This document shows, piece after piece, positions 25,515 to 36,300 of a DNA stretch of 39,608 nt (positions are counted from its first letter, which is position 1; each line of letters opens with the position of its first letter). A program made the position numbers and the translations under genes. The notes beneath the pieces were generated by a model, which did no database searches, had not been told where the DNA came from, and was given only the letters and a program-made list of their open reading frames with translations. This DNA comes from an uncultured Bacteroidota bacterium (lineage in GTDB: Bacteria; Bacteroidota; Bacteroidia; Chitinophagales; Chitinophagaceae): NCBI GenBank assembly GCA_903858475.1, contig CAIOIZ010000082.1:1-39608 (forward strand). Reading direction: 5' to 3'.

Positions 25515-26879
25515 TTATTTATTTTTGAGGTAAGGTAGTACATCTTCGAGGCTGACGGCCTTATTCAGGTCATTTATTTCAATAACTATAAGGTATCCAT
25601 TGCCCGAACCTGATTTTTTGATGGCCTCAACGAGCCATTGCTGATCGCTTTGTTGTCGGCTACCATCTTGTTCGTTCCAGACTTCTTTGGCGGCCAGGCA
25701 ACCTGCTGTTGGTGTAAACGGGTAATAGGATTTTCCTATATAGTAAGCTGGATTCACCGTACTACCATGTGCTATAATTTCGTAACGGCCTGCCTTACCT
25801 GCATAGTAGGATTCATACAGGGGAAAATACCTGCGAATAGATGCTGGCAATAATTGTTCATATGCCTGTAAACTAGTACTGCTATCTTTTTGCGATTCGT
25901 CGCCTGTAAAAAATGCACTACTCGTTTCTGCAGGCATCATCAATTGTATATTGGTGGTTGGTCCGATGGATAGATTCTTACTCACATCAAAACCATTCAT
26001 GCGAAAAATGCCCTGTGGGGTATTGCCATTGGTAAGATAAAATGGCAAGCTGCTAAGGCTTCTAGCCAATTGTGGAATTGTAAAAATTTGTCCACTGCTG
26101 TCTTGTACAAAATGCCCTGTAGAATCTCTGATAATGGCCAGTCCAGGATAATCTCTATTTTTTCGTTGAAAACTAATCACCAGCTGTTTCCCTGATAGGA
26201 ATGCAGTGCTGCAAATCGTTTGAATGGCTTTGCGTCTATTGATGTATGTTATTGTTGTTTTGGAAGCTACAAGTGGGTAAAGAAGACTATCCAGTTGATA
26301 ATTGGGAAACTGCTTGAATACCAAACTGCTCATTGCTGCTGAACTTATTTTTTTTGCCTGCAGGAGGTATTCCATACAGATCGCATATATTTTACTTAGG
26401 TTCGTAGCAAAACGAATCGTATTCACTGGATGGATGTATTCTTTGGGGTAATTGGTATATAGGAATTCCAAAAAGGCCCTTTGAAAGTCAGCCGTTGCCT
26501 GGGGAAAATATTGTAGTGCGATGGTTATTTTGTTTGGTACCCAGCTTTCTTTGTATTGCAATAGTTCCATTGCATGAAATGCATTTTGCCAGTCTAATTC
26601 AGTGCTATCCGACAGCGGCTTGGCCAAATTGCGTAAGATGCCATTTTGGATAATATTGGAATAAGTTTTTTCGCGATTGGCCTTGGTCGTTGCTTTTACG
26701 ATAGGGGTATTTTGCGTTTGGGCATTACTGTTATTGGTTAAAAAAAGAACTGCAATGTGTAAAGCAAGCACCCATTGAAATACTCGCCTGCTGCACCTTG
26801 CAAATAGGGTGCAGGAATTGCGATGCAATAATTTTCTCCAATGCGAAAATGCTGTTATTGTGTCCTGCTGTATGGTCAA
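25515..26879 (-). CDS. Exported protein with L,D-transpeptidase-like active site
   Basis: 454 residues with the first possible codon TTG at 26879; the N-terminus is uncertain because the signal-type segment VFQWVLALHIAVLFLTNNSNAQ begins only near residue 33, and later GTG/TTG codons could start it. The C-terminal part has GNTPQGIFRMNG, then HGS (His371) and TPTAGCLAAKE (Cys394), the His...Gly-Cys arrangement of YkuD-type L,D-transpeptidases, which cross-link or anchor to peptidoglycan. The N-terminal 260 residues are an unrecognised helical domain. Spacing is tight: 5 nt after the hydrolase stop and 2 nt before the hemoglobin start. Activity is inferred from this motif only; the overall match is moderate. 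Confidence 0.6.
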   Translation of the reverse strand: MTIQQDTITAFSHWRKLLHRNSCTLFARCSRRVFQWVLALHIAVLFLTNNSNAQTQNTPIVKATTKANREKTYSNIIQNGILRNLAKPLSDSTELDWQNAFHAMELLQYKESWVPNKITIALQYFPQATADFQRAFLEFLYTNYPKEYIHPVNTIRFATNLSKIYAICMEYLLQAKKISSAAMSSLVFKQFPNYQLDSLLYPLVASKTTITYINRRKAIQTICSTAFLSGKQLVISFQRKNRDYPGLAIIRDSTGHFVQDSSGQIFTIPQLARSLSSLPFYLTNGNTPQGIFRMNGFDVSKNLSIGPTTNIQLMMPAETSSAFFTGDESQKDSSTSLQAYEQLLPASIRRYFPLYESYYAGKAGRYEIIAHGSTVNPAYYIGKSYYPFTPTAGCLAAKEVWNEQDGSRQQSDQQWLVEAIKKSGSGNGYLIVIEINDLNKAVSLEDVLPYLKNK

Positions 26880-26884
26880 TCCTA

Positions 26885-27754
26885 TTAGGGGTTATTAACG
26901 GCAAGAAAAGCCTGAATTTTATTGAAAGTATCAGTATAAGTGGCGGCATCCCAATCGCCATGGCCACCTGTTGGATAAAAAACATATTGATTGGTTACCC
27001 CAGCAATAATCAGTTTAGCTTGTACGGCCATTGATTGTTGTGGTCTAACAATTGGATCGAGTCCCCCATGAATCAAGATCGTTGCTGGTGAACTTGCACC
27101 AATATAGGTAACAGGGCTACTGCTACTATACAATGCAGGTACTGCTGCAGGAGTGCCCCCCATCAATGCAGCCACCAGGCCGCTTAATACAGGGTTGCCA
27201 CCGGCAGGGTTAGTATACATATCAGCCATATCGCTGGGTCCGAATAAAGAAGCGACTACTTTTGGTTTTAATGGACTGCTATATTTATAGGCTTGTAACA
27301 TCGCAAGGTGTGCACCAGCACTGGCACCTAAAAAAGCCCATTTATTACTGATCAGGTAAATACTGGCATTGCCGTAAATAAATTCCATCGCCGACTTAAC
27401 ATCTGTTTCCTGTGTGGGAAATAGGTTGGTACTGGGCGCAATAGCCAATCGATAATTGATATTAAAAATTGCATAATCGGGCAGTCTTTTTTTCAGGGTA
27501 TCTACCGCCGCGTTGAAATCAACTTTATCACCGCTGGTCCAAGCACCCCCATGAATGAGTACGATTACTTTGGTATTGGTAATACTGCGATTGGCAGGAA
27601 GATAGATGTCCATTTTTTGTAAAGGATCGGTGCCATAGGCAACATCCAGCATGGTTTTAGCAGCAATGGAATCACCTGTACCAGTTTTTGTTTTTTTACA
27701 AGCTACCAGCACAAATAGTAAGCTGGAATAAACAAATAGTTTTTTCAAATTCAT
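26885..27754 (-). CDS. Lipoprotein alpha/beta hydrolase (carboxylesterase-like)
   Basis: 289 residues. A lipoprotein signal (SSLLFVLVAC, lipobox Cys19, followed by KK) anchors it to a membrane. The fold follows hormone-sensitive-lipase-type esterases: oxyanion HGGAW at 68-72, nucleophile Ser145 in GASAGAH, acid Asp233 in GGLDPIV and His265 in GGHGDWD. Likely cleaves ester or acyl substrates at the cell envelope; substrate unknown. First gene of the four-gene minus-strand unit (hydrolase, L,D-transpeptidase-like, hemoglobin, elaA). The imperfect -7 box TATCTTTT (minus, about 27787-27780) lies 26 nt before the ATG. Confidence 0.85.
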   Translation of the reverse strand: MNLKKLFVYSSLLFVLVACKKTKTGTGDSIAAKTMLDVAYGTDPLQKMDIYLPANRSITNTKVIVLIHGGAWTSGDKVDFNAAVDTLKKRLPDYAIFNINYRLAIAPSTNLFPTQETDVKSAMEFIYGNASIYLISNKWAFLGASAGAHLAMLQAYKYSSPLKPKVVASLFGPSDMADMYTNPAGGNPVLSGLVAALMGGTPAAVPALYSSSSPVTYIGASSPATILIHGGLDPIVRPQQSMAVQAKLIIAGVTNQYVFYPTGGHGDWDAATYTDTFNKIQAFLAVNNP

Positions 27755-27813
27755 ATGATAAGTGTTGAATTAGATTGAAAAGATAAGCATATTTTATTTA
27801 CTGTTACATACAG

Positions 27814-27842
27814 CAAAAATATTGCCATTTTTAAGAAATGGC
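27814..27842 (-). terminator. Terminator after aspS
   Basis: Minus strand: stem GCCATTT / AAATGGC (27842-27836 with 27830-27824), 5-nt loop, then AATATTTTTG (27823-27814). It is 51 nt after the aspS stop and separates aspS from the hydrolase unit. Confidence 0.75.
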
Positions 27843-27892
27843 CATCAGCATTGCCTCCGGCAATTAGCCACCGCTTTATTTGCAGTACTTAT

Positions 27893-29719
27893 TTATTTCA
27901 GATTCAATTTAATTTGTAGTTCTTCAAATTGTTTATCATCAATGGTGCTTGGGGCATCTAGCATAACATCACGACCACTATTGTTTTTAGGGAAAGCGAT
28001 AAAATCACGAATACCTTCGCTGCCTCCCAATAATGCGCAGAGTCTGTCGAATCCAAAAGCAATACCACCATGTGGCGGTGCACCATATTCAAAAGCGCCT
28101 AGTAAAAATCCAAATTTATGTTGTTGCTCTTCGGCATCCATGCCTAAAGCGGCAAACATTTTTTCTTGTAATTCACGTTGGAATATACGAATAGAGCCTC
28201 CCCCAATTTCATTGCCATTCAATACCATGTCATAAGCATTTGCTTTGATGCTGGCATAAGGATGTTTAAGGTATTCTGCTGCATTTTCAATGGCCGGATT
28301 GTTGTTAATCATGGTGGCAATTTGGTCGGGCTTGGGCGAAGTGAATGGATGGTGACGGGCTACCCAGCGATTGCCTTCTTCATCATATTCAAACAAGGGG
28401 AAATCGATTACCCATAAAAGTTTGAATTCGTCATTCTTCCGTAATCCCAATGTTTGGGCTAAGTATAAACGCAAATCGCTGATGGCTTTGCGAGTTCTTT
28501 CTTCTGCCCCAGCCAATAACAATACCAGGTCGCCCGGTTTTGCACCTGCTGCTGCTGCCATGGCTTTTAGTTTTTCTTCTGAATAGAATTTATCCATGCT
28601 GCTTTTGAAACTGCCATCAGCATTGCATTTGATAAAAGCAAGTCCCTTCATGCCAATTTGTGGGCGTTTAACCCATTCCGTTAGTTCATCGGTTTGTTTG
28701 CGGCTATATTCGCTGCAACCAGGTACGGCGATGGCTACCACTGTTTCGGCATTGTCAAATACAGGAAAAGCAACCCCTTCAATCAAGGCTGACAGGCTTT
28801 CTTTTGTAGGGAAAGTATGGGCAGGGAATTTCAGGTTACAGACCTGCATGTTGAAACGAATATCAGGTTTGTCATTGCCGTAATTCCACATCGCTTCTTC
28901 CCAGGTCATCCTTTGTACAATTTCCGTATAGTCGATATTTTTAACGTCTTTAAAAATGCGCTTTACCAGTCCTTCAAACATTTGCAAAATATCTTCCTGT
29001 TCTACAAACGACATTTCGCAATCGATCTGTGTAAACTCTGGTTGACGATCGGCTCGAAGATCTTCATCGCGGAAACATTTTACAATCTGGTAATAGCGGT
29101 CGTAGCCACTCACCATCAGCAATTGCTTAAAGGTTTGTGGACTTTGAGGAAGGGCATAAAATTGTCCGGCATTCATACGAGAGGGCACTACAAAATCGCG
29201 CGCGCCTTCTGGGGTGGATTTAATCAGAAAGGGAGTTTCGATATCCATGAAATTATTTTCATGCAGATAGTTTCTAGCACTACGGTTTACCGAATAACGG
29301 ATCTCCAAATTTTTCTTCACTGCATTTCTTCTCAAATCGAGGTAACGATATTTCATGCGAAGATCATCTCCTCCATCGGTATCATCCTGAATGGTAAAAG
29401 GAGGGACGGCCGATTTATTAAGAATACTGAATGAACTAACAGCAATTTCTATATCCCCAGTTGGTAGTTGGGGGTTTTTGTTGCTGCGCTCGTTTACAAT
29501 GCCTTTTACTTGCAATACAAATTCGCGCCCCAAAGGATTGGCTTCCAATTGAGGATGATGGTTTTCGGAAAACAATAACTGTGTGATACCATACCGATCT
29601 CGTAAATCAACAAAGCTAATGCTGCCAAATTTTCTAATGGTTTGTACCCATCCCGACAGGGTAACTTCTTTTTGATTATCCGCCAGCCTTAATTCGCCGC
29701 AAGTATGACTCCTATACAT
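27893..29719 (-). CDS. aspS: Aspartyl-tRNA synthetase
   Basis: 608 residues from the ATG at 29719 ([11 protein letters not shown]); a start at 29749 would add ten residues of upstream sequence. Charges tRNA-Asp. N-terminal OB anticodon-binding domain: [26 protein letters not shown]. Class II motifs: motif 2 [18 protein letters not shown], the [13 protein letters not shown] stretch, and motif 3 [13 protein letters not shown]; the bacterial-type GAD insertion lies between, and the end has [20 protein letters not shown], typical of bacterial AspRS. Whether it also charges tRNA-Asn (non-discriminating) cannot be told without checking for AsnRS/GatCAB. Flanked by a promoter box and a terminator, so probably monocistronic. 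Confidence 0.97.
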   Translation of the reverse strand: MYRSHTCGELRLADNQKEVTLSGWVQTIRKFGSISFVDLRDRYGITQLLFSENHHPQLEANPLGREFVLQVKGIVNERSNKNPQLPTGDIEIAVSSFSILNKSAVPPFTIQDDTDGGDDLRMKYRYLDLRRNAVKKNLEIRYSVNRSARNYLHENNFMDIETPFLIKSTPEGARDFVVPSRMNAGQFYALPQSPQTFKQLLMVSGYDRYYQIVKCFRDEDLRADRQPEFTQIDCEMSFVEQEDILQMFEGLVKRIFKDVKNIDYTEIVQRMTWEEAMWNYGNDKPDIRFNMQVCNLKFPAHTFPTKESLSALIEGVAFPVFDNAETVVAIAVPGCSEYSRKQTDELTEWVKRPQIGMKGLAFIKCNADGSFKSSMDKFYSEEKLKAMAAAAGAKPGDLVLLLAGAEERTRKAISDLRLYLAQTLGLRKNDEFKLLWVIDFPLFEYDEEGNRWVARHHPFTSPKPDQIATMINNNPAIENAAEYLKHPYASIKANAYDMVLNGNEIGGGSIRIFQRELQEKMFAALGMDAEEQQHKFGFLLGAFEYGAPPHGGIAFGFDRLCALLGGSEGIRDFIAFPKNNSGRDVMLDAPSTIDDKQFEELQIKLNLK

Positions 29720-29738
29720 AGTAAAATTAATTGAGCGG

Positions 29739-29746
29739 CAAAGATA
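29739..29746 (-). promoter_or_regulatory. -7 box for aspS
   Basis: Minus strand TATCTTTG, perfect match to TAnnTTTG, 19 nt before the aspS ATG. No obvious TTTG at -33. Confidence 0.5.
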
Positions 29747-29873
29747 CAAATAGATGGGTAGAGTGGGAGTGGGATTGATGAGAAAATAGTGAACTTGCCA
29801 TCTGGTTGACTAAGCTTATGTTTCATCGGTTAGGAAGCAGTGAAGCTCCATTGCTGCCATTCGGACGGAATTT

Positions 29874-30272
29874 TTACATGGTCTCTACCTTTTCCTTATT
29901 CATTGGTTTCCAGACCAAATAATAATAGCCCAATAGCAGAATGCCAATTACAAAAGGTAGAATGGCAATATGCTTAAAGGTATAGTCGCCCCAAAGCGGC
30001 AGGGCATCAAAATGTAGGAATTCGCTGACCATCCAATAGGCATTTGCCGAAATCCAAAATACAATGGCGGCATTGTGACAAATTTCACTCATGTATTCTC
30101 GGTTGCGCCAAGTAATGACTATGGCAATAATCAAAGTAGGGAAAATCATGGCAATGCCCAATGGGCGCCATACCATGCACCAGCTGATATCTTTTAATAG
30201 CCAAAAAACGATGTGCAGGTTTTCCATCTTGCGAAACCTCAATGGTATTTGATAATTGTCCTCCTGAGCCAT
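29874..30272 (-). CDS. Small integral membrane protein, unknown function
   Basis: 132 residues from the ATG at 30272 (MAQEDNYQIPLRF); in-frame codons upstream to 30332 overlap the macroglobulin terminator and look non-coding. Four hydrophobic segments at about 20-32, 36-54, 64-84 and 100-120 indicate an integral inner-membrane protein: LHIVFWLLKDISWCMVW, GIAMIFPTLIIAIVITW, AAIVFWISANAYWMVSE and HIAILPFVIGILLLGYYYLVW. The conserved-looking LLKDISWCM and SANAYWM..EF are typical of a Bacteroidota family without assigned function, as far as I can tell. It follows the alpha-2-macroglobulin gene after a strong terminator. Confidence 0.7.
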   Translation of the reverse strand: MAQEDNYQIPLRFRKMENLHIVFWLLKDISWCMVWRPLGIAMIFPTLIIAIVITWRNREYMSEICHNAAIVFWISANAYWMVSEFLHFDALPLWGDYTFKHIAILPFVIGILLLGYYYLVWKPMNKEKVETM

Positions 30273-30332
30273 TTTGTAAAATTTGTGGTGAATGTTTGAA
30301 TTTATTAAAATTAAGCCGATTTCGCATTCCAT

Positions 30333-30366
30333 AAAAAAAGTGCTGACAATTTTGTTGCCAGCACTT
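30333..30366 (-). terminator. Terminator after the alpha-2-macroglobulin gene
   Basis: Minus strand: 12-bp stem AAGTGCTGGCAA / TTGTCAGCACTT (30366-30355 with 30349-30338, one G-U), 5-nt loop, then U7 (plus A at 30333-30339). Begins 19 nt past the stop. Confidence 0.88.
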
Positions 30367-30384
30367 GAAAATTAATAGTAGCAT

Positions 30385-33300
30385 TTATTCTACTGTAATG
30401 CGAATGCCTTCACTGTGCGCAGTGAATTCTGGCGCATACATGCATTGAATACTAGTAACGCCATTACTGAAATTGCCGGCATGTGTTACAAACAAGGGGT
30501 ATTCGAAAACATAAGTGCCTTTATTCAACCAGCCGAAGAAGAAATTGGTACTGGCATCCTTGGTGCTTTCATAATATCCTAGTCCACCCTGGTATTTGTA
30601 TTCACTAATTACATTCACAGGCTCCATACAAGAAGCCCGCATGTCTTTCATGTGCACATATTCCATGTCGCGGTCAACCCTTAACTCAATGCGCACTTTC
30701 ACTTTATCACCTACTTTCAATTGAGCACCATCCTCCAGCGCATTCAATTGTTTGCCATGATCGGTATTTACTTCGATGAACAATTGTTTTTTCAATTGAA
30801 GGGGAGTTGCCGCTTCTGTTATCTTATCGAGATTTTCAAAATATTGCCAGTAAACAGCACCCCAACTGCTGCTGCTAGTCGCTGCTTGTCCGTCTGGCTT
30901 GCGAATACTTACTTCAATATTCCCCAGTGTAGCATTTACATCCTTGCCTTCCATTCTTTTTTTGAAATACCCCGTGCCTGATTCGGTAGCTGCATCCGTA
31001 CTTTTAACAAGGGTATTGCCTAATTGAATGTTTACTTCCTTTTCTTCATTCAGCCAATTATTGCCATTCAACAACAAAGCATAACAAGCTTCTGCAGTGG
31101 CACGGGTGCTTTTCCAATTTTGGGTTTGCTTTTGTTTGAGCAACCAGGTTTTGAGGTCATCTACTCTCGCTGCATTATTTTCTATGTCGCTGTAGGCTTC
31201 AATCATTAGCGCCTGACTTTCAATAGGCGCTTGGTACCACCAATAGCCACTATTGGTCCATTCCTTCCAATACATGCCCATCTCTTCTTTTACAATAGCA
31301 TTTTCGGTGAGCGAACGAAGGATGGCCTTGGGTGTAATGGCGTCATGATCGCGGTGTAGGCTCAACGCAATCATCGCTTGCATATATTTAGACTGTCCCA
31401 GCCAATATTGCTTGGCTTGACCTTTGTAATAACGTATAGCTATAGACGAAGCATCTGGAATTTTGTATTCTTCAAAGAAGCTACGCATGTACAGGTATTG
31501 AATAGCGGTGGTGGATAATTGATTTTCTTTTAATTTGACCTTATGCTTCACCAAGAAGTCATAGTCTTCTTTAATCAGTCTGTCCAAATAAGGAACGGCA
31601 TTGTCTACCAGTTTTTTTATTTGCTCGTAGGTATTGCCTTTTAGGGCATTTAGTTTTCTTAAATGTCCGATACCTGTAATGATGTATTGGGTCATGTAGC
31701 GGTCATCGGGGCCACCTTTGAACCAGGTAAATCCGCCATTGCCGCTTTGTAGTTCTTTTAAAATTTTAAAAGTTCGATCCATCTCCTTACTCATTCGGTT
31801 GATGTCGAATAATAGCGCAATGTTTTTCTTTTGCTCCTGCTCATTCTTTGCTTCCAGTACCCATGGCGTTTCCTGTAAGAGGGCCGATTTCAATTCTTCA
31901 TTTTTTTGCAAGTTGCTTAATAAAGCAGCACTATCAGCTCCTTTGGCTGCAGCCCATTTGTCAAATACCGCTTTTATTTTGGGCGCATTGTTGCTTACAT
32001 AAGAGGCCAAGCTGTTGGCATAAAATCGATTGAAACTTTGTTCCGCACATTCATATGGATATTCCATCAAATAAGGCAGGGCTTGTACAGCATACCAAGC
32101 GGGATTGCTGGTATACTCAACCGTTAGTGCATGGTGCTGCAGTGTACTCGCAGCGCCATTGTCGGATTGTAATAATTTTTGAAAAACAAATTTTTTAGTG
32201 TTGACTCCTCTTAGGGAAAGTGGCATTGATTCAGTTACCAGCATTCTATTGGTCAATACCGGCAAAGCCATTTCTTCTCCATCGCTGAACTGACTGGTTT
32301 TGGCAATGATGCGATAGGTTAATGCCGAATTGAATAGATAGGGTATTTCTATTGGAAACTTCACGGCTACACTTTGGCCAGCAGGAATAGTAAAGTATTG
32401 ATTAGGGAAAATATTTTTGAACCAACCATCAACGGGCTTGTTACTCGCAGCATCTAGTAATTCTAATTGAGTAGTGCCCGTTACTTCACTGTCACTTAGG
32501 TTAACAATTTTAGCACTGAATTCCATTTTATCACCTTCTCGAAAAAATCGAGGTGCATTGGGTTGTACCATCAATGGTTTTTGAGTGATGGTTGTTTTTT
32601 CTATATATCCACTGGCGATGTCCTTGGTATGCGCCAAGGTCATGAGTTTCCATTCAGTCAAGGCTTCGGGCATGGTAAATTCAAAACTAGCATTGCCATT
32701 GCTATCGGTTCTAAGTTCTGGTAAAAAGAAAGCTGTTTCGTTGAAATTTTTTCGTACTTGTACTGGTGCGTTATTGATTGGCGTCTTTTCTGTTTCAATC
32801 TTTTCATCTTCTTTTTTAAAAGCAATGCTTTTGTTAATTGCATAGCCAGTTACAACTATTTCATTCAAGGCTTGATTGCTATCTGCCCAGCCTTGTGCGG
32901 CGGAAGGAGGGGGAGGAGGTACCCTCGAACTCGTTTTTGCATCTAAGCTATAATATTCCATGCGGTTGCGATAGTATAACCCCTCTACATACATTAAATG
33001 GTCATAGGATTTTCCTGCAGCAAGAAGGTAACTATATAGCCTGTCGCTGTGCTCCTCGGAATTAACTCTGGTGAAGCCCTGCGCATTCCATAAAATTGTT
33101 TTATATAAGGATGGCCATATATTCAATGCACTCCAAGACTGTGTTTCAAATTGATCTAAAGATGCATCATACAGGGCAGCAAGTATTTCAGCACTTACTT
33201 TTTCTCCCTGATTGCCTTTGATACTCACCGACCATTTTTCTTTGCTGCCTGGCAAAATCTTGTCTCTAAAACTGCTGTATTCAATTTTTAAATCTTTATT

Positions 33301-36300
33301 ATTCCAAGGTACATACAATAATTGCTGTCCTTTGTATACCCTGTTGTGTTGTACAAAACTATACGATAGGGCCATGCCGCCTCGGTCCGATTCCAGTATG
33401 GGCTCCAAAAAATTAACACTGCTTTTATTGGATATAATGGGGTAGGTAAATTTAGCAGCAGCATTCATTTTGACCATGGCATGTAGCAGCCATATTTTTT
33501 CAAATCCAGTAGCAATGCTGTAATCAAATTGCTCTCCAGGATTGGCCGTAGCTTTTTTTATGGTGATGGCAATGGGTTCAGTAATGGGTTTGCTGTTAGC
33601 AGGTGCAGTCAATTGCAAAAATGCCTCTGCTCTTACTTCTGCTCCATACTTATCCTGTGCGGTAGCAATTATTTTATACCAGCCATCTTCCCATTTTCGG
33701 TTGGGTAATTTGAATATCCCTTTTTCATTACTACTGTCATTCACTTCCATTGTTTTATTAAGAACAGGCCAGCTACTCATTTTGGCTTCGTCTTTGTACA
33801 AGTCGAAGGGGAAATGCCGATTGAATTCGTCTTTACTCATGGTAAATTGATCCGGTATTTCCCAATACCTCGACCTAAGTATTTTGTCGTTTGATTGCAA
33901 TCGATTTATACTGACTTGCAAATTGGTTTTTTCAAAAACCTCATTCAAATTAGTACTCCGAATAGTCAGCGATTGTAAGGATGCTGCCGGCAAAGGAGTA
34001 TTTATGTCAATGCTAATTTGTAACATCTGATAAGCGACTGCCACAGTGGTATTGTCTGACCTGGTTTCGCCGTTGATATCGGTAACATCTGCTTTTACTT
34101 CATAGTAAAAAGTAGGCTGACTTTTGCTATCTACCGTTTCATCGGGCATCGCTTTAAAGTGGATGGTAAAAACACCGTTGGCATCTGTCTTTACCATTCC
34201 ATTGCTGATGGCAGTTTCTTGCTGCTGGCCATTGTTGCCACGGCCATACCAGTCCCACCATATGGGGTACCTTATTTTGCGTACAACCGTATACGTTACA
34301 GATGCGCCATCGATAGAATTCCCTGCATAGGCTTTGGCGGTACCGGTAATTTTTACTGTGTCATTTAGTCGGTAAGTGCCAGCAGGTTTTGCAAGTGTTA
34401 CAAAGAATTTGGGTCGTTTATATTCTTCTACCTGAATATATTTGCTAACATCGGTCATTGAATCTAATAAACTAAACTGTCCATTCATTCCACCAGTAGG
34501 CAGGGTAAAACTTCCATGATAGCTACCAAATTCGTTGGATACCACTTCTATTAAACCGATTTTTTGATAATTGGCATCTTGTACAATGACTTTTGTTTTA
34601 AAACCAGGCAGTACAGCTGATCGCTGTGCATCCTTTTTTGTTTGCACTACAATACCCTTGAAGTAAATGGTTTGCCCAGGGCGGTAAATGCTTCTATCTG
34701 TAAATAAGAAAGTAGTTGATTTGTAAACTGGTTCGTAAGAGTCATAGTAATTATCGCTATCCCGATATTCATCCATGAATAATTCATCTTTGCCCATTTT
34801 AATTTGGAAAAGATAGGTGCGACTCCCTTCGGTTTTTTTTATTTTAAAAAAGCCATTGGCATCAGTAATATATTTCTCTGCTTTTGAAACATCATATTTT
34901 CGGGCATTGTAATTGTATTCTCTTTCCCATAATTGTATGGATGCACCCGACAATGGTTGACCAGTATTTCTGTCTAAAACATAGTAGTCGGATTTATTGT
35001 TGCTGATACAGCTGATATTACTTACATAAAACAATTGCTTGGCAACTAGGTTTTTGCTGAGGCCAAAATCTGGTTCAACACTAGCCAGTAGCAAATAGAT
35101 GCCATTGTCAACACCATCGATTTTTATTTCTGTACTATGCTCTTGAAAATCCTGCAAGTTGGGTAGCTCCTGCTGCCAGCTTTTCAATGCTTTTAAGGCA
35201 GTTATTTTTTTCCAATAAATTTCTGCCCCCTCTTCCCGGTTAATTATTTTGAGTTCTTCATTGGAGGTTTTTATGAGGCGCAGGTAAAGGTTCTTGATGT
35301 TTTTGTATTTAACGAAACTGCGGAAAGGGTCATTAATAGTGTTTACCTCTTCCGTTTGAATATAAAGCGATGGCTGCAAAATGGTGCTCAATAAATTATG
35401 GCAATTAATGCCTCCTTCCGATTTGGGGAATTTCTTTTCCGTAATAATCGCCAACTCCTTGGCTCTTCTTATTTCGTATTGGGACGTAGTATTGGTAAAA
35501 GGATCATAGTTGCTGCCTCGTTGATAATACAGATTTGCACGTAAATAAGATGCGGTAGCACTCATTGGATTGTCTGCATATCTTTCTTCTAATTGCAGTA
35601 AAGCCTTTTCATACAATTGTTCTTTATTGACAAAAACGCCATTGCTATTTACATAGCTTAGTCTTTTTAGATCTGCATCGAGTAATGCATCCCGATTGCT
35701 ATCTGTTAAGTGAAAACTTAATAGATTTTGTAATAGTAACACTGCTTTTAATTGCAGGGAGCTACTATCTTTTGTTTTGAAGTTGGCTTTTACAAATTCA
35801 GCTGCAGGCGCAAAGGCCTTGCTGTCGTTGATGATAAATACATAGGAGGGTTTAGTTAAATCAGACTCTCCCGTCATGAAAAAATCCAAAGCGCGGTGTG
35901 TTAAAAAATCGTATAAGGTTGGGCGTAAGTTTCGAGTGTTGATTCCTTTTGTTAATACCGGATCAAAGCCATCAATTTCAGTTGATTTCAATAGACCCTC
36001 GTTTTCTAAAGATGATTGATATAAAAGGCTAATCGTTTGATATATTTTTTCTATTCCCCAAGTCCGAATATCCTTGCTTTTTACATTTGATAATTCAGTT
36101 CGGCTGCGAATCTTCCAGCGATTATTTTGCAGGTATTGCCAGAACGTCTCGGCTTGCAAGCTTTGTAAAATATTTTTGGCCGGTTGTGTTGCTTTCTGAA
36201 TGAGGCTGTCTACATAAAAAATATTGTTCTCATTGCTTTCCTCTTCTACCATATTGCGGTACTTGATGAGGTAGATGCTCGATTTTATTTGCTGCGCAGG

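Noticed and set aside
29720-29749. Longer aspS start at 29749
   Set aside because: The added residues overlap the TATCTTTG promoter box; [10 protein letters not shown] is the normal AspRS beginning.
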